Source: Scilla litardierei
Taxonomy: Eukaryota > Streptophyta > Magnoliopsida > Asparagales > Asparagaceae
DNA: 64,000 nucleotides
Reading direction: 5' to 3'
Assembly: GCA_030789695.1 (NCBI GenBank)
Contig: CM061140.1
Location: 85,560,422 to 85,624,421, forward strand
Part shown: positions 1 to 9,142 of the stretch, in pieces
Numbering within the stretch: the stretch's first letter is position 1
Layout: each line of letters starts with the position of its first letter
Program-made: the position numbers and the translations under genes
Notes under the pieces: generated by a model
The model's database searches: none
What the model saw: the letters and a program-made list of their open reading frames with translations, nothing else
Told to the model about the DNA's origin: nothing

Positions 1-876
1 TCGGGTTGTAGAAAAGTGTGCTAGCTTGATCCACCGGTGGTGAGATATCACCACCATCAAAGTATCCCAGGACTTCTACTTCCACTGCTGCTACATATTG
101 GGTGTTGGCACCACCAACTCCTACCATAAGTGCCGAGATCTGAGTAGATAGCAAATCGAATTTGCTAGATAATTTGTCGACCTCTTCGACTCTGTGCATA
201 CCTCTAGATCTGGGCGTGGCATGCTCATCGCACCACCTTTCATTATTTGATGCCCTGCTCTCCAGAATTTTACCGGCATCTTCCTCGCTTCTCGACATAA
301 AGGACCCCCCAGCCGTGGCATCCATCAAAGATTTCAAGTCGTCTCTCAACCCATTGTAGAACAGATTTATGATCTGCCATTTTGGGAGCTCGTGGTGAGG
401 GCATCTCCACTGCATCTCCTTGTATCTCATCCATGCCTCGTGCAGGGATTCGTGGCTGGCTTGGGAGAAGGAGGAGATCTCGCTCATCAACTTCATCGTC
501 TTCCCCGGGGGAAAGAACTTGCTCAAGAAAGCATTAGATAACTTCTCCCAAGTCATGAAGGTATTGGGGTCCTTTCCCCTTAGCCATTGCTTGGCCTTAT
601 CACGCAGAGAGAAGGGGAACAGTTTGAGCCGGATAGCTTTAGTTGTGACACCGTTGACTCTGAAAGTGTCACACTTCTCAAGGAAGGAGTCCATATGCTC
701 AATTGGGCTCGCCATGGGTGCCCCTGAAAATTATCCTACTGGATCCACATCACTAATGATGGCTTTAGCTCGAAATTCGCGGCCATAATGGATGGAGGTT
801 GGATGCTGGACGAGGACCCGATGGATAGCATCGAGTACTCCAGCAGGGACTTCTGGGGAGGAGTGTTTTCCCCCAT
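1..876 (-). pseudogene. Athila/Tat-like gag fragment of element A, cut by window edge
   Basis: Read on the minus strand from the ATG at 876-874, this is the N-terminal and central part of a Ty3/gypsy Gag, the structural protein of the cytoplasmic particle. After 46 codons an in-frame TAG (738-736) and a one-base frame change near 720 break it. A second frame, entered at the ATG at 715, stays open to the window edge (about 238 codons). That frame holds the plant Retrotrans_gag core: FPFSLRDKAKQWL, FLSKFFPPGK, ESLHEAWMRYKEM, RCPHHELP, LFYNGL and DATAGGSFMS. The order and wording match Athila/Tat/Ogre Gag proteins. It lies downstream of a tRNA-Asp-type primer site at 1159-1176, as expected for a minus-strand element. 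Zinc knuckle, protease and RT would lie left of the window. The open second frame suggests moderate age. Family identity is confident; lineage within Athila/Tat is inferred. Confidence 0.85.
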
Positions 877-1158
877 GGTTTCAACTTCTTCCCTTCTTCT
901 TCTTTAAGCGTTCAGACGCCTCACGGTGGCGTTAATCTCTGTGTCCAGAGGAATCAAGTCGTCAAGACTCCTTGTATTCCTGCGCATGAAAAATCAACAA
1001 ACACCTGTGAAGCAAGTATGGCATAGAAACAGATAAAAACAGAAAATAAAGAGTAGAAAATAAAAATGAAAAAGTAGAATGCGAAAATTATCGTGAGGTG
1101 AGGATGTGAACTAGACTCTAGGGTTCACAGGGTCCTAAAATAAAACAAACACGTTGCC
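877..1158 (-). other. Untranslated leader of element A
   Basis: A 282-bp stretch between the primer-binding site and the gag start of element A. It contains an A-rich tract at about 1020-1080 (plus strand). I see no coding potential. Confidence 0.6.
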
Positions 1159-1176
1159 TCCCCGACAACGGCGCCA
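1159..1176 (-). promoter_or_regulatory. Primer-binding site of element A (tRNA-Asp-like)
   Basis: On the minus strand the 18 bases read TGGCGCCGTTGTCGGGGA. This is complementary to the 3' end of plant tRNA-Asp except for one position. It lies 7 bp from the LTR end at 1184 and fixes element A's orientation as minus. Confidence 0.85.
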
Positions 1177-1183
1177 TAAAGCT

Positions 1184-1606
1184 TGACGTCCCATAGATTT
1201 GAGCATACAAGTGCAATAGGATCGGGGATACCAGATTTAAATATTTATACCGCAAGTTCACGGTGTTGTAGTGTGGCTTGGGGGTCGAACTCAGGAAGGC
1301 ATGTGTTGTGCTTGCATTCAGAAATGAACCGGTTCACCCAATGGGTGAGCTAGCCCAAATGATAGGTAGGTTGTCACAGAATATGAATACGAAGGATACA
1401 CGATATAAAAGGAAACCTAGGACTTCAGTTTCCACCCTATCATGTGCTCTCACTATTACGACCGACGGATAGGAACAAGATTGGATTTAGGGTTTAGTGG
1501 TGAGACGTTGCCTCTAAGAGTGATACCTAGGGTCCCATGGGCTCGATATTCCAGTCGATGCCCATGATGATATGCTAGGACTACCCGGGTTCGGTCGGTG
1601 GGCATT
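1184..1606 (-). repeat. 5' LTR of element A, first piece
   Basis: This is the primer-site-proximal end of a TGACGT...ACGTCA LTR. It aligns with 47830-48250 (A'), sharing words such as GGGGATACCAGATTTAAATA and GTGTGGCTTGGGGGTCGAAC. The match stops at 1606 where element B begins and resumes at 17619-17624. The last five bases (1602-1606, GCATT) are the target-site duplication of B, repeated at 17619-17623. Confidence 0.88.
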
Positions 1607-2894
1607 TGATCGGCCCAAGATATACACCCGGAGAACGATTGTAGTTTTACCACAAGCGCACGGTCAAGTGACGAGCGGGTATCGTACACGAGGAGGTGGT
1701 GTCGGTTCCAATCTATCCTAGGTTGGTTTGACTATGAATGTATTATTGGTGGAGATGGTTATGGTGTGATGTAATGGAAATGGTGGTGGTTGTCAGTGTC
1801 GGTGATAGAGATGTTGGTCAAATATCGATTCAAATACAATATAATAAAAGTGTCTAGAGCTAGGGAATCCCCACTACGGATCATCATTCATCCTTGTAAA
1901 TTATGAATCTCAATATTGCAAGACTTGTATCGAGGTGAACTAGTCGTAACTGAATAGGAAACCATGCTCACGCTCTCTTGCTATTGTCGGTCTATAGCAA
2001 CCTAGATTAGGGCCCACTCTCGTGCAAACCCTAACCTAAGCCATTAGCATGAAGATCGAAATCATCGTCCAATCGCACCTCGAGCCCACTCTCGTGCAAA
2101 CTCGAGTCACGACCTAGATTGTGATAGCTCGTATTCGTCCAATCTCTTGCAAACGAATATGGGTATAGATTTATAATAAAAATCCTAGCTTTGGTCCAAT
2201 CTCTTGCAAACCAAGTCTACAGAATCTCGATTATAAACCTAAATCGAATATCTAGGCCTTCCCATCGATCGGAATCCAATCTCTTGCAAACTCCAAAATC
2301 GATGGAAATTCCTAGCTATCCGTAATAAATCGATCACAACCTAACCCCTTTAGCAATTCTAGCAACAAAGAGATTAATTCATCATAAATCTGAAATTAGA
2401 CCCATATGGTTCATCCCTATGCCCTAGAACAACGAATCTACTCAAGCATAGCAATAACGATATAGGAATCAATAAAAACCATTGCTTGCTTACAAAAGGA
2501 TATCAAAACAAAGATTCAAATAATAAGAACAAAATACGTAGCTTTGATGAAGAACTCCAATCCAAATACAAGCTTTTAGATCCAAGAGGGGGCCTAGGGC
2601 ATGCCTAACCTCTAAAATAATCCCTAAGAAAACATCATGGGAACCTCCTTTAATGATGGCTACAAACGCCTTATATAGCCCCCAAAAAACCCTAGCTAAA
2701 GCCCCTAAAATCGCCCAAAAAATCGTGACCAAACTGCCCCTGCGCAGCCCAGAAATCGCAACTCTCGCAGCAGGCGGAGCGGCTCACTCAGCCGAGTGAC
2801 AGACCCTGTAAGAAAATAGTAAGTAAGGGGGTCTCAGGGTCTGCCTTCGGAGGTGACTCGGACGCACGGCTTTATTCACTCGGACGAGTGGCTT
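1607..2894 (-). repeat. 3' LTR of element B, first piece
   Basis: It matches 15775-17060 (the 5' LTR of B) closely. It ends at 2894 where C inserts; bases 2890-2894 (GGCTT) are duplicated at 11598-11602. It contains a hairpin array (2007-2305), a TATATAAG box on the minus strand near 2671-2679, and the start of the CTCGGCCGAG palindrome zone. Confidence 0.88.
2007..2305 (-). other. Five-hairpin array (conserved core, variable stems), B 3' LTR
   Basis: Five inverted repeats at 2007-2034, 2079-2106, 2132-2159, 2191-2214 and 2262-2305. Outer arms differ: TTAGGG/CCCTAA, CTCGAG/CTCGAG, TATTCGT/ACGAATA, TTGGT/ACCAA and CCATCGAT/ATCGATGG. Between the arms lies the same core, CCAATCTCTTGCAA or CCACTCTCGTGCAA on the plus strand. 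In the element's sense this is UUGCAAGAGAUUGG or UUGCACGAGAGUGG, which can form a CAA/UUG or CAC/GUG stem capped by GAGA. Confidence 0.8.
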
Positions 2895-3220
2895 TGTAAC
2901 GACTAGTTTTTGTATGATTGGATTATCAGTGTGTTTTGCTTGTGATGGTGGGTTCTCTCCTTGTGTGGTTTCCATTTCCATAGTTCTCGCTTTCATTTAT
3001 CTCGTTGAGAATTCCTAGCTTTCGTTTTCGTTCCTTTGGATGTGATCTTCTAGGTTCTTCCTTAGAATCAATGAATTCGGAGTAAGTCACTCGTGACGAG
3101 CTTCATATCGATCATATCTTAGAGTATAAATCGATCCTAGAAGCCATGGAAATCTTCCCGAAGCTTCGCGCTTCGAATCGGCACTTTTCGTGCACGTTAG
3201 TTGGTTCAAGAAGATCAACC

Positions 3221-3476
3221 GACCGACTAGATTCCAATTTAGTCGGTCAGGAAATCAACTGGAACCGACTAGTTCATTCAATCAATAATTCAGGAGTTAC
3301 TGTTTACTCTTAGTCGGTCTAAGAACGTTCATCGACCGACTAGATTCAAAACTAGTCGGTCAGTATTTGTTCATGGACCAACTAACTCTAAATCCTATTT
3401 TCGTTCAGGAGTTACTGTTTGCACTTAGTCGGTCTGCGTTGGTCGACCGACCGACTAGTTGCCAAACTAGTCGGTC
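3221..3476 (+). repeat. GACCGACTAG hairpin/palindrome array in U3 of element C
   Basis: Three strong inverted repeats lie at 3221-3248 (9-bp arms), 3334-3361 (10-bp arms) and 3449-3476 (12-bp arms GACCGACTAGTT/AACTAGTCGGTC, loop GCCA). Single AGTCGGTC or GACCGACT half-sites sit between them, and the unit repeats about every 115 bp. Joined arms give the 14-bp palindrome ACCGACTAGTCGGT. The array ends 68 bp before the TATA-like box. The same array is in the other LTR at 9469-9724. Confidence 0.85.
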
Positions 3477-3543
3477 AGTGGTTGCACTTTGACCGACTAA
3501 CCAGTGTTAAAACCCTAATTTTTGGGCAGCCGCCAGCCTAGCC

Positions 3544-3551
3544 TATTTAAA
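3544..3551 (+). promoter_or_regulatory. TATA-like box of element C LTR
   Basis: TATTTAAA, followed by a C-rich, CCCTAAA-containing leader typical of plant LTR transcripts. The equivalent site in the 3' LTR is at 9792-9799. Confidence 0.5.
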
Positions 3552-3830
3552 CCCAACCCATTCGACTTCTTCTTCTCCAACACGACCCAAAACCCTAAAA
3601 AACTTCCCCCTTCAGCCCCCATCTTCCTCCAAGCTCCATTTCTCCATTCCAAGCCCTAAATCCATCATCCAATCCATCCATTCACTCTATCTACCTCTCA
3701 TCTTCCCCAAAATCTCATCAAACCCATCAAAATCCCCAAATCCCCCTAAACCCTAGTTTCCCCAAACTTCTCCAATCTTCTCCAGATCTGATCCTAGGGT
3801 TCCCCGGAGTGTTTCTTCCGCCTTCTCTCG

Positions 3831-3943
3831 GTAAGAAATCGTTCTACCGTTGTTTTTATAACTTATTCGTATTTTTATGAAACCCTAATATAAATTTCAT
3901 GTTGTTTGATGATTGTTCCCCCAAAACAGCGATTTCCCTGTAG
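3831..3943 (+). other. Candidate intron in the transcribed part of C LTR
   Basis: A strong donor (CTCG|GTAAGAAAT) follows a C-rich leader, and a CCCTGTAG acceptor comes 113 bp later, with an AT-rich interior. The copy in the right LTR is at 10079-10191. Splicing is inferred from the motifs only. Confidence 0.35.
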
Positions 3944-5879
3944 ATTGGCGTCCGTGTGACGAAGTAGTCGTCATCCCCGGTGCTAGGCAAGTGAAACTTG
4001 CTACCCTTGTTGTTTAGGCCATGCTCAGGCCATTACCTTGCTTAGCGTAAAAGAGACTAGGCAGTGAAAGGATAGCTGCCTAGACGCATTTGATCTAGCT
4101 TGACAACGAAGCTAGATCCGTCACCCTCATCATGCTTGTATGTCACGTTTAAATTCAATTAACGGTACGCAATTATCTGTTCATATCATCACTGCATCTT
4201 TGCCTGTCATGTTTACTTTCCATTAGCGGTACGCGAATATGTTCATGTCATTGCATTTCGCCTGTCACGTTTAATTTAATTAACTGTACGCAAACAAATT
4301 GTCATGACCTCGCATTCTTTAGGTATTGCTGTGATTGCGTAGCTTCGCTACAATGTTGTGTTCCTGGCTCGTGTTCCAGAAGCGGGCCATGTGTTGGTTG
4401 ATAGCCAATGCCCGAATTGCGTGTTCCGGCTAGGTGTTCCCTACGCCATACTTGTGTTCCTGGCTCGTGACCAGAAGCGAGCATAATGAGTTGGAAACCC
4501 CAACGATCGATATATTGAATTGTGAACTAAGAATGCGAGCTCAATGTGCGGGGCAACCCTAGGCTCACTAGATGAGCTCAATGTGCAGGGACCCCAGGCT
4601 CCATATCGTGTGGGTACCGAGTAGTGTTTGGTGCCGATCGGTCTGAAATGCTATGCCATTCAGCGAATGGCGTAAACACCTACAAAATGTGAATTGATTG
4701 AATTGATAGTAGCTTGGATACTCTTGTCTTGTCCCGATAAATTGTTCCCTTGTACAAAATTGTCTTGCCATGTTTTAATTGTGCACTCATGTTATAACTG
4801 CCATGTCATGCATACTAAACTGCTAGGTTGCTAGATGCCTCATTTTCAGTTTCCTTGCACAAGTCTTTCCAGACTTGCTGACATGTGCCCCTCTCTCTTT
4901 TGGGTGACACATGTTAGACCCAGAGCCAGAGTTTTGTTGCAGGGAATATGGTGTTGCTGATGCTGACGTTTGCTGTGCTGGTGAGTGGACACCAGGGGCC
5001 TGTCTTGAAGACCGCTCGTGTTCACTTCTTTGTTTAGGTTTGCTGTTAGTCGTCGGTGCGTGGCACCCTTGTATGTATGTTATTCTTTGTTGGCCATGTT
5101 TGGGCCTTAGACTCTTTTTCCTTTAGTCTGGTGGCTTTTCTGCGATATTGTAATTTGTTTATGGACATTTCGAGATTCAAAAAAATGTCGTCTCATTTCT
5201 TTATTATCATTGTTGTTTCGTTTCGTTTTGCAAGGACTTGCCATAATAAGTGTTTCTATACGCTTCTCAGACTTGGAGCTTCACAGCTTCAAGTTTGTGC
5301 GGACCTTCTCACGTCTCGCCTCCACATTTTTGGGAAGCGGGGCGTGACAGGTTTTAGTGGTGGCCCATGCAGGTCCATTTGCAAATGCGAACTATCGGAA
5401 CAACAATAATAATTATAGAATGTCCATTAAATAAATTAGAACGTCCAAGTTATAAGCCCGGAGTCTAGGTTTTTAGCGTTCCTATGTCTTAGGTGGCTGG
5501 TAGACGTGTTAGAGCATCTGTCCCGGCTTGGTAGGAAATCCATTAGATCAGGACCCTAACTAGACTTAAATAGACGTCTGTGCTTGCTAGTTAGGAATCC
5601 TTGATTGTTAGCTAGACTCCATGTTGGTGATTTGTTTGATTGTCTTAAGAGTTACCTTAGTGGTTCCTGTCTAGCTTTGACTAGGATAGACTTCTATAAT
5701 TCTTTGGTCTCTCGCTTGGGTTCATCGGTTTCGGACCAAGCTGAACTCATTTCATCGCTGTCTAGCCCTTATGGAAGTCTTAGCGCTTAGTTCCATAATC
5801 TTTAGTTGGTTGACCGTAAGAGTTTTCATAGATTTTCCTAAGTCATAACCTAGGCGTATTTATGCTTTGATCATCCGAC

Positions 5880-7440
5880 CAAACCCCTTGCCTCGATTCC
5901 CATGACCGCCATGTTTCGATAATCATTGATCCTTCGAATGTCCCCGTTTGCAAGGCTTAATTTCTTTTAAAAAGTTGTTTTTCTATTTCCCTTATTAAAG
6001 TTTTCGCTAAGTTTAAATTTTGTTTTAAACCTGCTACGTATGTACTTAAAATTTCTCACTTTTCGATTGAGTCAAATTCCTTGTAGATTTCGGAGTCTAA
6101 TGGTTGTAATTATAATTGCTAACTCGTAACCATTTTCTTGTCTATATTTTCGCATTTCGGTTTAAAGACTCCAATACTATTTTGGAAAATTCGATATACC
6201 ATTTTCTAACTGTGAGATCCATTTTAATCGCGTAGCATACATACTTTAAAATCTTTTCCAAGTTAAATGGAGTTTCAATTGTTATATGTATACTTATATC
6301 TCGTACTCTTCGTTGACTTAAATTAATTTTTGAAATTCAAAAGTTTTGACGAGATTTTGATTACTGTTTTATAATGTTTTACATCATATACCTTTCATAC
6401 CTATTTGAATATCTTGTCCCTTTTTCATAAATCGATTTAATTCTGAGCCGTAATTCTATTTTCCAAATTCGATTTATGAACTTTCCTTTCTTATTTATGC
6501 TATTCAAATGACTCGTCGCGCTCCCTTAACATACTTTTCAAGTCACAGATGATTTCAGCTTTCAACAAATCAAAGTTATGTTCAAACATTTTTCCCGACT
6601 ACAGATTTTTGGAAAATTACGTTTCCGCAACCACTTCCCTTGTCCTTAATTCACATGACCACCTCATTGCAATTATCCTTGATCTTTCAAATGTTTTCCG
6701 TTGCAAATCTTGATTCTTCCAAAGTTATTTTCGAATGCTTTCCTTATTTGAAGTTTCACTCAATTTAAATTTTGTTCTAAACTTCTTTAAATATGTCTCC
6801 CTAAATTTCGATGGAGTTAAAAGTCGTTCTTGAATTTTGAAGACTTTTGCTCGTAATTTTAAAATTACTATCTTGTACTATTTTTCTAACAATGTACCTT
6901 TCGCATTTCGATTTTTAAACCTTATTACTATCCTGATGGTTCGATATACCGTCCTTTTTCCTAACTACAAAAAAAAATTTTATTTTAACCACTTATCTTA
7001 CATACCTTTAGGGGTATTTTTCCAAACTGAATGGACTTCAACTAATTTTTGTATATATCAATTATAGGTTCATCGTACTCGTTAAGTTTAAATTTGTTCG
7101 AAATGCTTTTGATATATGTACGGTTTCATGCTCCTTCGCCGACTTAAATTATTTATGTTTTAAAATATCGAAATTTGAGTTGTGATTTTTAGATTAGAAG
7201 TTTATAATATTTTCTGCACATACCTTCGTATCGATATAAATGTCTTGTCCCTTTTCATATACAAATTTCATTCTAAACCGTATTTCTATTTTCCTAACTC
7301 GATTCATAATTTCTTTTACTTGTGCCATTAAAATTCTATTCGAAAACCCCTCGTGCTTACTCTTAATAAACTTTTCAAGTCCCTTTGGACTTCGGCTTTT
7401 AGCAAGTTGATTTTATGCTCAACATTTTCCATATTTCAGA
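5880..7440 (+). repeat. Degenerate tandem repeat, unit about 0.75-0.83 kb, in C internal region
   Basis: Two copies align in the same order of landmarks. CATGACC is near 5904 and 6655, TTTAAATTTTGTT near 6012 and 6774, TCGATATACC at 6191 and 6941, CGTACTC at 6302 and 7074, CTTGTCCCTTTT near 6413 and 7243, and CAGATTTTTG near 6603 and 7437. A third, more decayed copy may follow to about 8200. Substitutions and small indels are frequent, so this duplication is far older than the near-identical LTRs. Confidence 0.7.
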
Positions 7441-8644
7441 TTTTTGTTTATAAAAAAAAATATTTACTATTTCGAAATCATTCCTGACTTAGACCCTTCA
7501 TAAAACGGTTTAAAAGTTTTAATACTAACTTGATGAGTTTAAATATCCTTTTCTCTTTCCATACTACTAAGATATTATCTTTCCATTCACCATACACACT
7601 TTTATGACAATTTCTAAAATATGACTTCAATTATTTTTATATATCGGTACCACGTTCGTTTTGCTCGTACATTAAGATCTTGTATAAGTCAATATTTGTT
7701 GGCAAATCCGGATTTCTCTAAAAGTATTTTCGACATGGTTTATTTGGGATTTCTCTTCAGTTTTAAGATTTGGAAAACATTTAGCATGCGCTTAAATTCT
7801 CCACACTATACTTGATCTGATTTCAATCTTTGAATCTCAAAACTTTTCCAAAAATTTTAGATTGCTGCCGCACAACATTTCTGACCTATGTTTTAATGTT
7901 CGAGTAAATGATTTCCTTTTTCCTCATGATGATTTTATATAAGCCAATAAACCACTTTTCCTCTTATTACATATATTTGCCTCAAACTCGTTTTCAAACA
8001 ATTTGTCTTATCGACCTCTGAATATTTTTTTTATACAAAAAGGGACTCCAACTTTTAAAGTATAACGGTCTTCAAACCTTTCGTGTTTTAGAATGTGTTA
8101 TTTACACTATTTTCCATATGTCCCAATGGAGCATCATTACGTCATTACACGACCGTTTTCATGCTTTACGATCCTTCTATTCGTTACGCTTTTGATTTCA
8201 ATTTCTTTCCTATTGTCTAGCCCCTAGAGCTTGTTGTTGCTTGTGTCAACCTTGTTATAGTTTGGTGGGCCCATTAGTTAAGTGGTTATGTCGTCGTAGT
8301 GTTGATTTCATGGTGTGTATGTAGTGGTATGGGTGTTGGCATTTGTATGTTGTGTGTATGTAATTTTCTGCTTGTGTATGATGTGATATACGTATGGTAA
8401 CAGAATGATAATTTTGGTTGGTACTACTTGTTTTATGAGATGTCGTATGCGTGTATATCAGGAGGTATACCCGACTATTGCATCTCTTAAACTTGTATGT
8501 AGTTGATGTGTTGATATGGTAATTATAAATGGATGGATATGGTGTGAAAATATGTGATACGTGGATGTGTATGCCTTGGAGTGGTATTGGTATGTGTATG
8601 GATACTGTTTTACGCATATAAATGTCCTGCTATGATTTGAGTCT

Positions 8645-8660
8645 CACTCAAGCTTGAGTG
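8645..8660. repeat. 16-bp perfect palindrome in C internal region
   Basis: CACTCAAGCTTGAGTG, isolated in TG-rich DNA. Function unknown. Confidence 0.6.
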
Positions 8661-9097
8661 GGTATACTCTATGTGCTTTGGTATAATTGTATGTGATGGT
8701 GAATAGGGATGGATGATGTATGTATGGTGTTTGAGTCGTTTGTGCTTGGTTGTGTTACGCACACGATTGTGGGTGGCTATACCAATATATAGTTATAGGA
8801 CTATGTGTGAGGTGAAAATATGGTGAAATATTTGCATGTACTTGAATGACAAAAAAAATGTGAAATTATTTTCAAATAAGAGAGGCTTGGTTATTTTCTT
8901 ATAGTAAGTAATAAGTGTTTATTGTTGTATGAAATTGATTGACTATAATAAGTATGAGTGTACTATGTGCGTGAAAATATGTGTGTGGTAGTAATATTTG
9001 ATTTCTAGTGCGTATATGTAAGCACTCAAAATGAAAGTACTTGGTTGAATTTATGATGTGAAATTGGTTGAGGGTAGTTACCAGAGCGACTATATAT

Positions 9098-9142
9098 ATA
9101 TTAGGAAGTCCGAGGACGGACTTTATTCTAAGGTGGGTAGGA
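9098..9142 (+). promoter_or_regulatory. Polypurine-tract region of element C
   Basis: AGGAAGTCCGAGGACGGA followed by AAGGTGGGTAGGA sits directly before the 3' LTR. The same arrangement (CCGAGGACGGA ... GTGGAGTAGAA) precedes the 3' LTR of element D at 31286-31318. Confidence 0.65.

Larger units (their letters stand above)
2895..5349 (+). repeat. 5' LTR of element C
   Basis: It begins TGTAACGACTAG and ends GGGGCGTGACA, the same end as element D. It contains an array of AGTCGGTC/GACCGACT hairpins (3221-3476), a TATTTAAA box (3544-3551), a C-rich probable 5' untranslated stretch with CCCTAAA words (3590-3780), and a candidate intron (3831-3943). Further in it has a diverged repeat of TGTTCCTGGCTCGTG around 4357-4475. 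Confidence 0.9.
5350..9142 (+). other. Non-coding internal region of element C
   Basis: It starts with the Tekay-like post-LTR sequence (5351-5383). Then come about 500 bp of unique-looking sequence, AT-rich diverged tandem repeats (about 5880-8200) and a TG-rich stretch (8220-9070). It ends with CCGAGGACGGACTTTATTC before the 3' LTR. I see no gag, protease, RT or integrase motif in any frame. The short open frames here are low complexity. Confidence 0.8.

Noticed and set aside
420..788. 122-codon plus-strand frame
   Set aside because: Antisense of the element A gag, whose motifs are clear on the minus strand.
2007..2305. CRISPR-like appearance (constant word between different words, regular spacing)
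   Set aside because: The constant part is the hairpin core and the variable parts are paired inverted arms, inside a plant LTR. Not a CRISPR array.
8255..8617. 120-codon minus-strand frame with many His/Thr/Ile
   Set aside because: Complement of a TG/AT-rich stretch in the C internal region; low complexity, no homology recognised.
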